DNA from: Maridesulfovibrio sp.
GTDB lineage: Bacteria > Desulfobacterota > Desulfovibrionia > Desulfovibrionales > Desulfovibrionaceae
NCBI RefSeq assembly: GCF_963676065.1
Contig: NZ_OY780933.1
Coordinates: forward strand, 3,326,122 to 3,390,121
Direction of reading: 5' to 3'
DNA length: 64,000 nucleotides
Positions 63,793 through 64,000 of this stretch are shown in pieces (position 1 is the stretch's first letter; each line of letters opens with the position of its first letter). The notes beneath the pieces were generated by a model, which was given only the letters and a program-made list of their open reading frames with translations, was not told the DNA's origin and did no database searches. Both the position numbers and the translations under genes were made by a program.

Positions 63793-64000
63793 GACTCCCG
63801 TAACCGCATCTCGGATTGTTCGCCACTTCCATCAGACAATTCAAGTCCATCCCTCGCATTGTGACATAGCATTCAACAAGATGATCTTACCTATGGAACT
63901 CCCCTATGGCATAGAACAAAAAACCGATAATACTTTCAAATAAGTTTAAAATGATCTATAGGTTAATTAAATAAACCTTACTCGAGGACGAAAGGAGATG

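Noticed and set aside
63731..63943. 70-codon frame on the + strand
   Set aside because: It runs through the terminator hairpin at 63751-63792. It has no ribosome site and no protein-like features.

Overview
This window looks like chromosomal DNA of a sulfate-reducing Desulfovibrionaceae bacterium, most like the marine, moderate-GC Maridesulfovibrio/Desulfovibrio group. The main reason is a complete, colinear hmcABCDEF operon (16-haem cytochrome HmcA plus its transmembrane redox partners) followed by response regulators and an Rrf2-family repressor. That arrangement is characteristic of this family. The genus is inference; no rRNA is present.

Layout. (1) 1-11225: the right part of an integrated phage-like element, all genes leftward: SF3/D5 helicase, CHC2 primase, terminase small-like and GpA-type large subunits, zinc-finger and HTH proteins, a SWIM-domain protein, a lipoprotein and a BRO-N protein cut by the window edge. 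It ends at a 46-nt 3' fragment of a tRNA-Arg(UCU) gene, which fits a tRNA attachment-site duplication. The tRNA's terminator survives just outside. No capsid, portal or tail gene is visible next to the terminase, so a phage satellite is a good possibility. (2) 11.5-16.5 kb: a polymorphic-toxin island. A short Rhs protein carries a C-terminal L,D-transpeptidase-like (DUF2778/Tlde1-like) toxin and is followed by a small membrane protein (candidate immunity). Next come an orphan excisionase-like HTH gene and at least two broken Rhs cassettes. (3) 16.6-20.4 kb: a large MscS-type channel, phosphatidylserine decarboxylase and a small exported protein.

(4) 20.5-37.9 kb: a tight operon for type I secretion of a 2717-residue Ig-repeat adhesin. 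Besides TolC, ABC and HlyD components it encodes a MotA/TolQ-like and a MotB-like protein, one on each side of the TolC-adhesin pair. It ends with a membrane PAS/HD-GYP protein whose HD catalytic residues are replaced. I consider this the most interesting system here: a surface adhesin secretion machine with its own putative proton-driven stator pair and a candidate non-catalytic c-di-GMP sensor. (5) 38-42.9 kb: a divergent MscS-like protein, a LytR/LytS-type two-component pair (response regulator first) and a DUF805 protein.

(6) 43.3-56.3 kb: hmcABCDEF, then a tandem UspA protein, two paralogous single-domain response regulators, a REC-PAS-PAS-kinase, Rrf2, and a transmembrane kinase with two c-type haem motifs in its periplasmic domain. 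Together they suggest redox control of periplasm-to-cytoplasm electron flow. (7) 56.2-64 kb: two more MscS-type channels, a PAS-GGDEF-EAL protein, an orphan Mrr-N-like winged-helix protein and a BON-domain lipoprotein, ending in a terminator.

All function calls rest on reading motifs by eye; no database search was possible.
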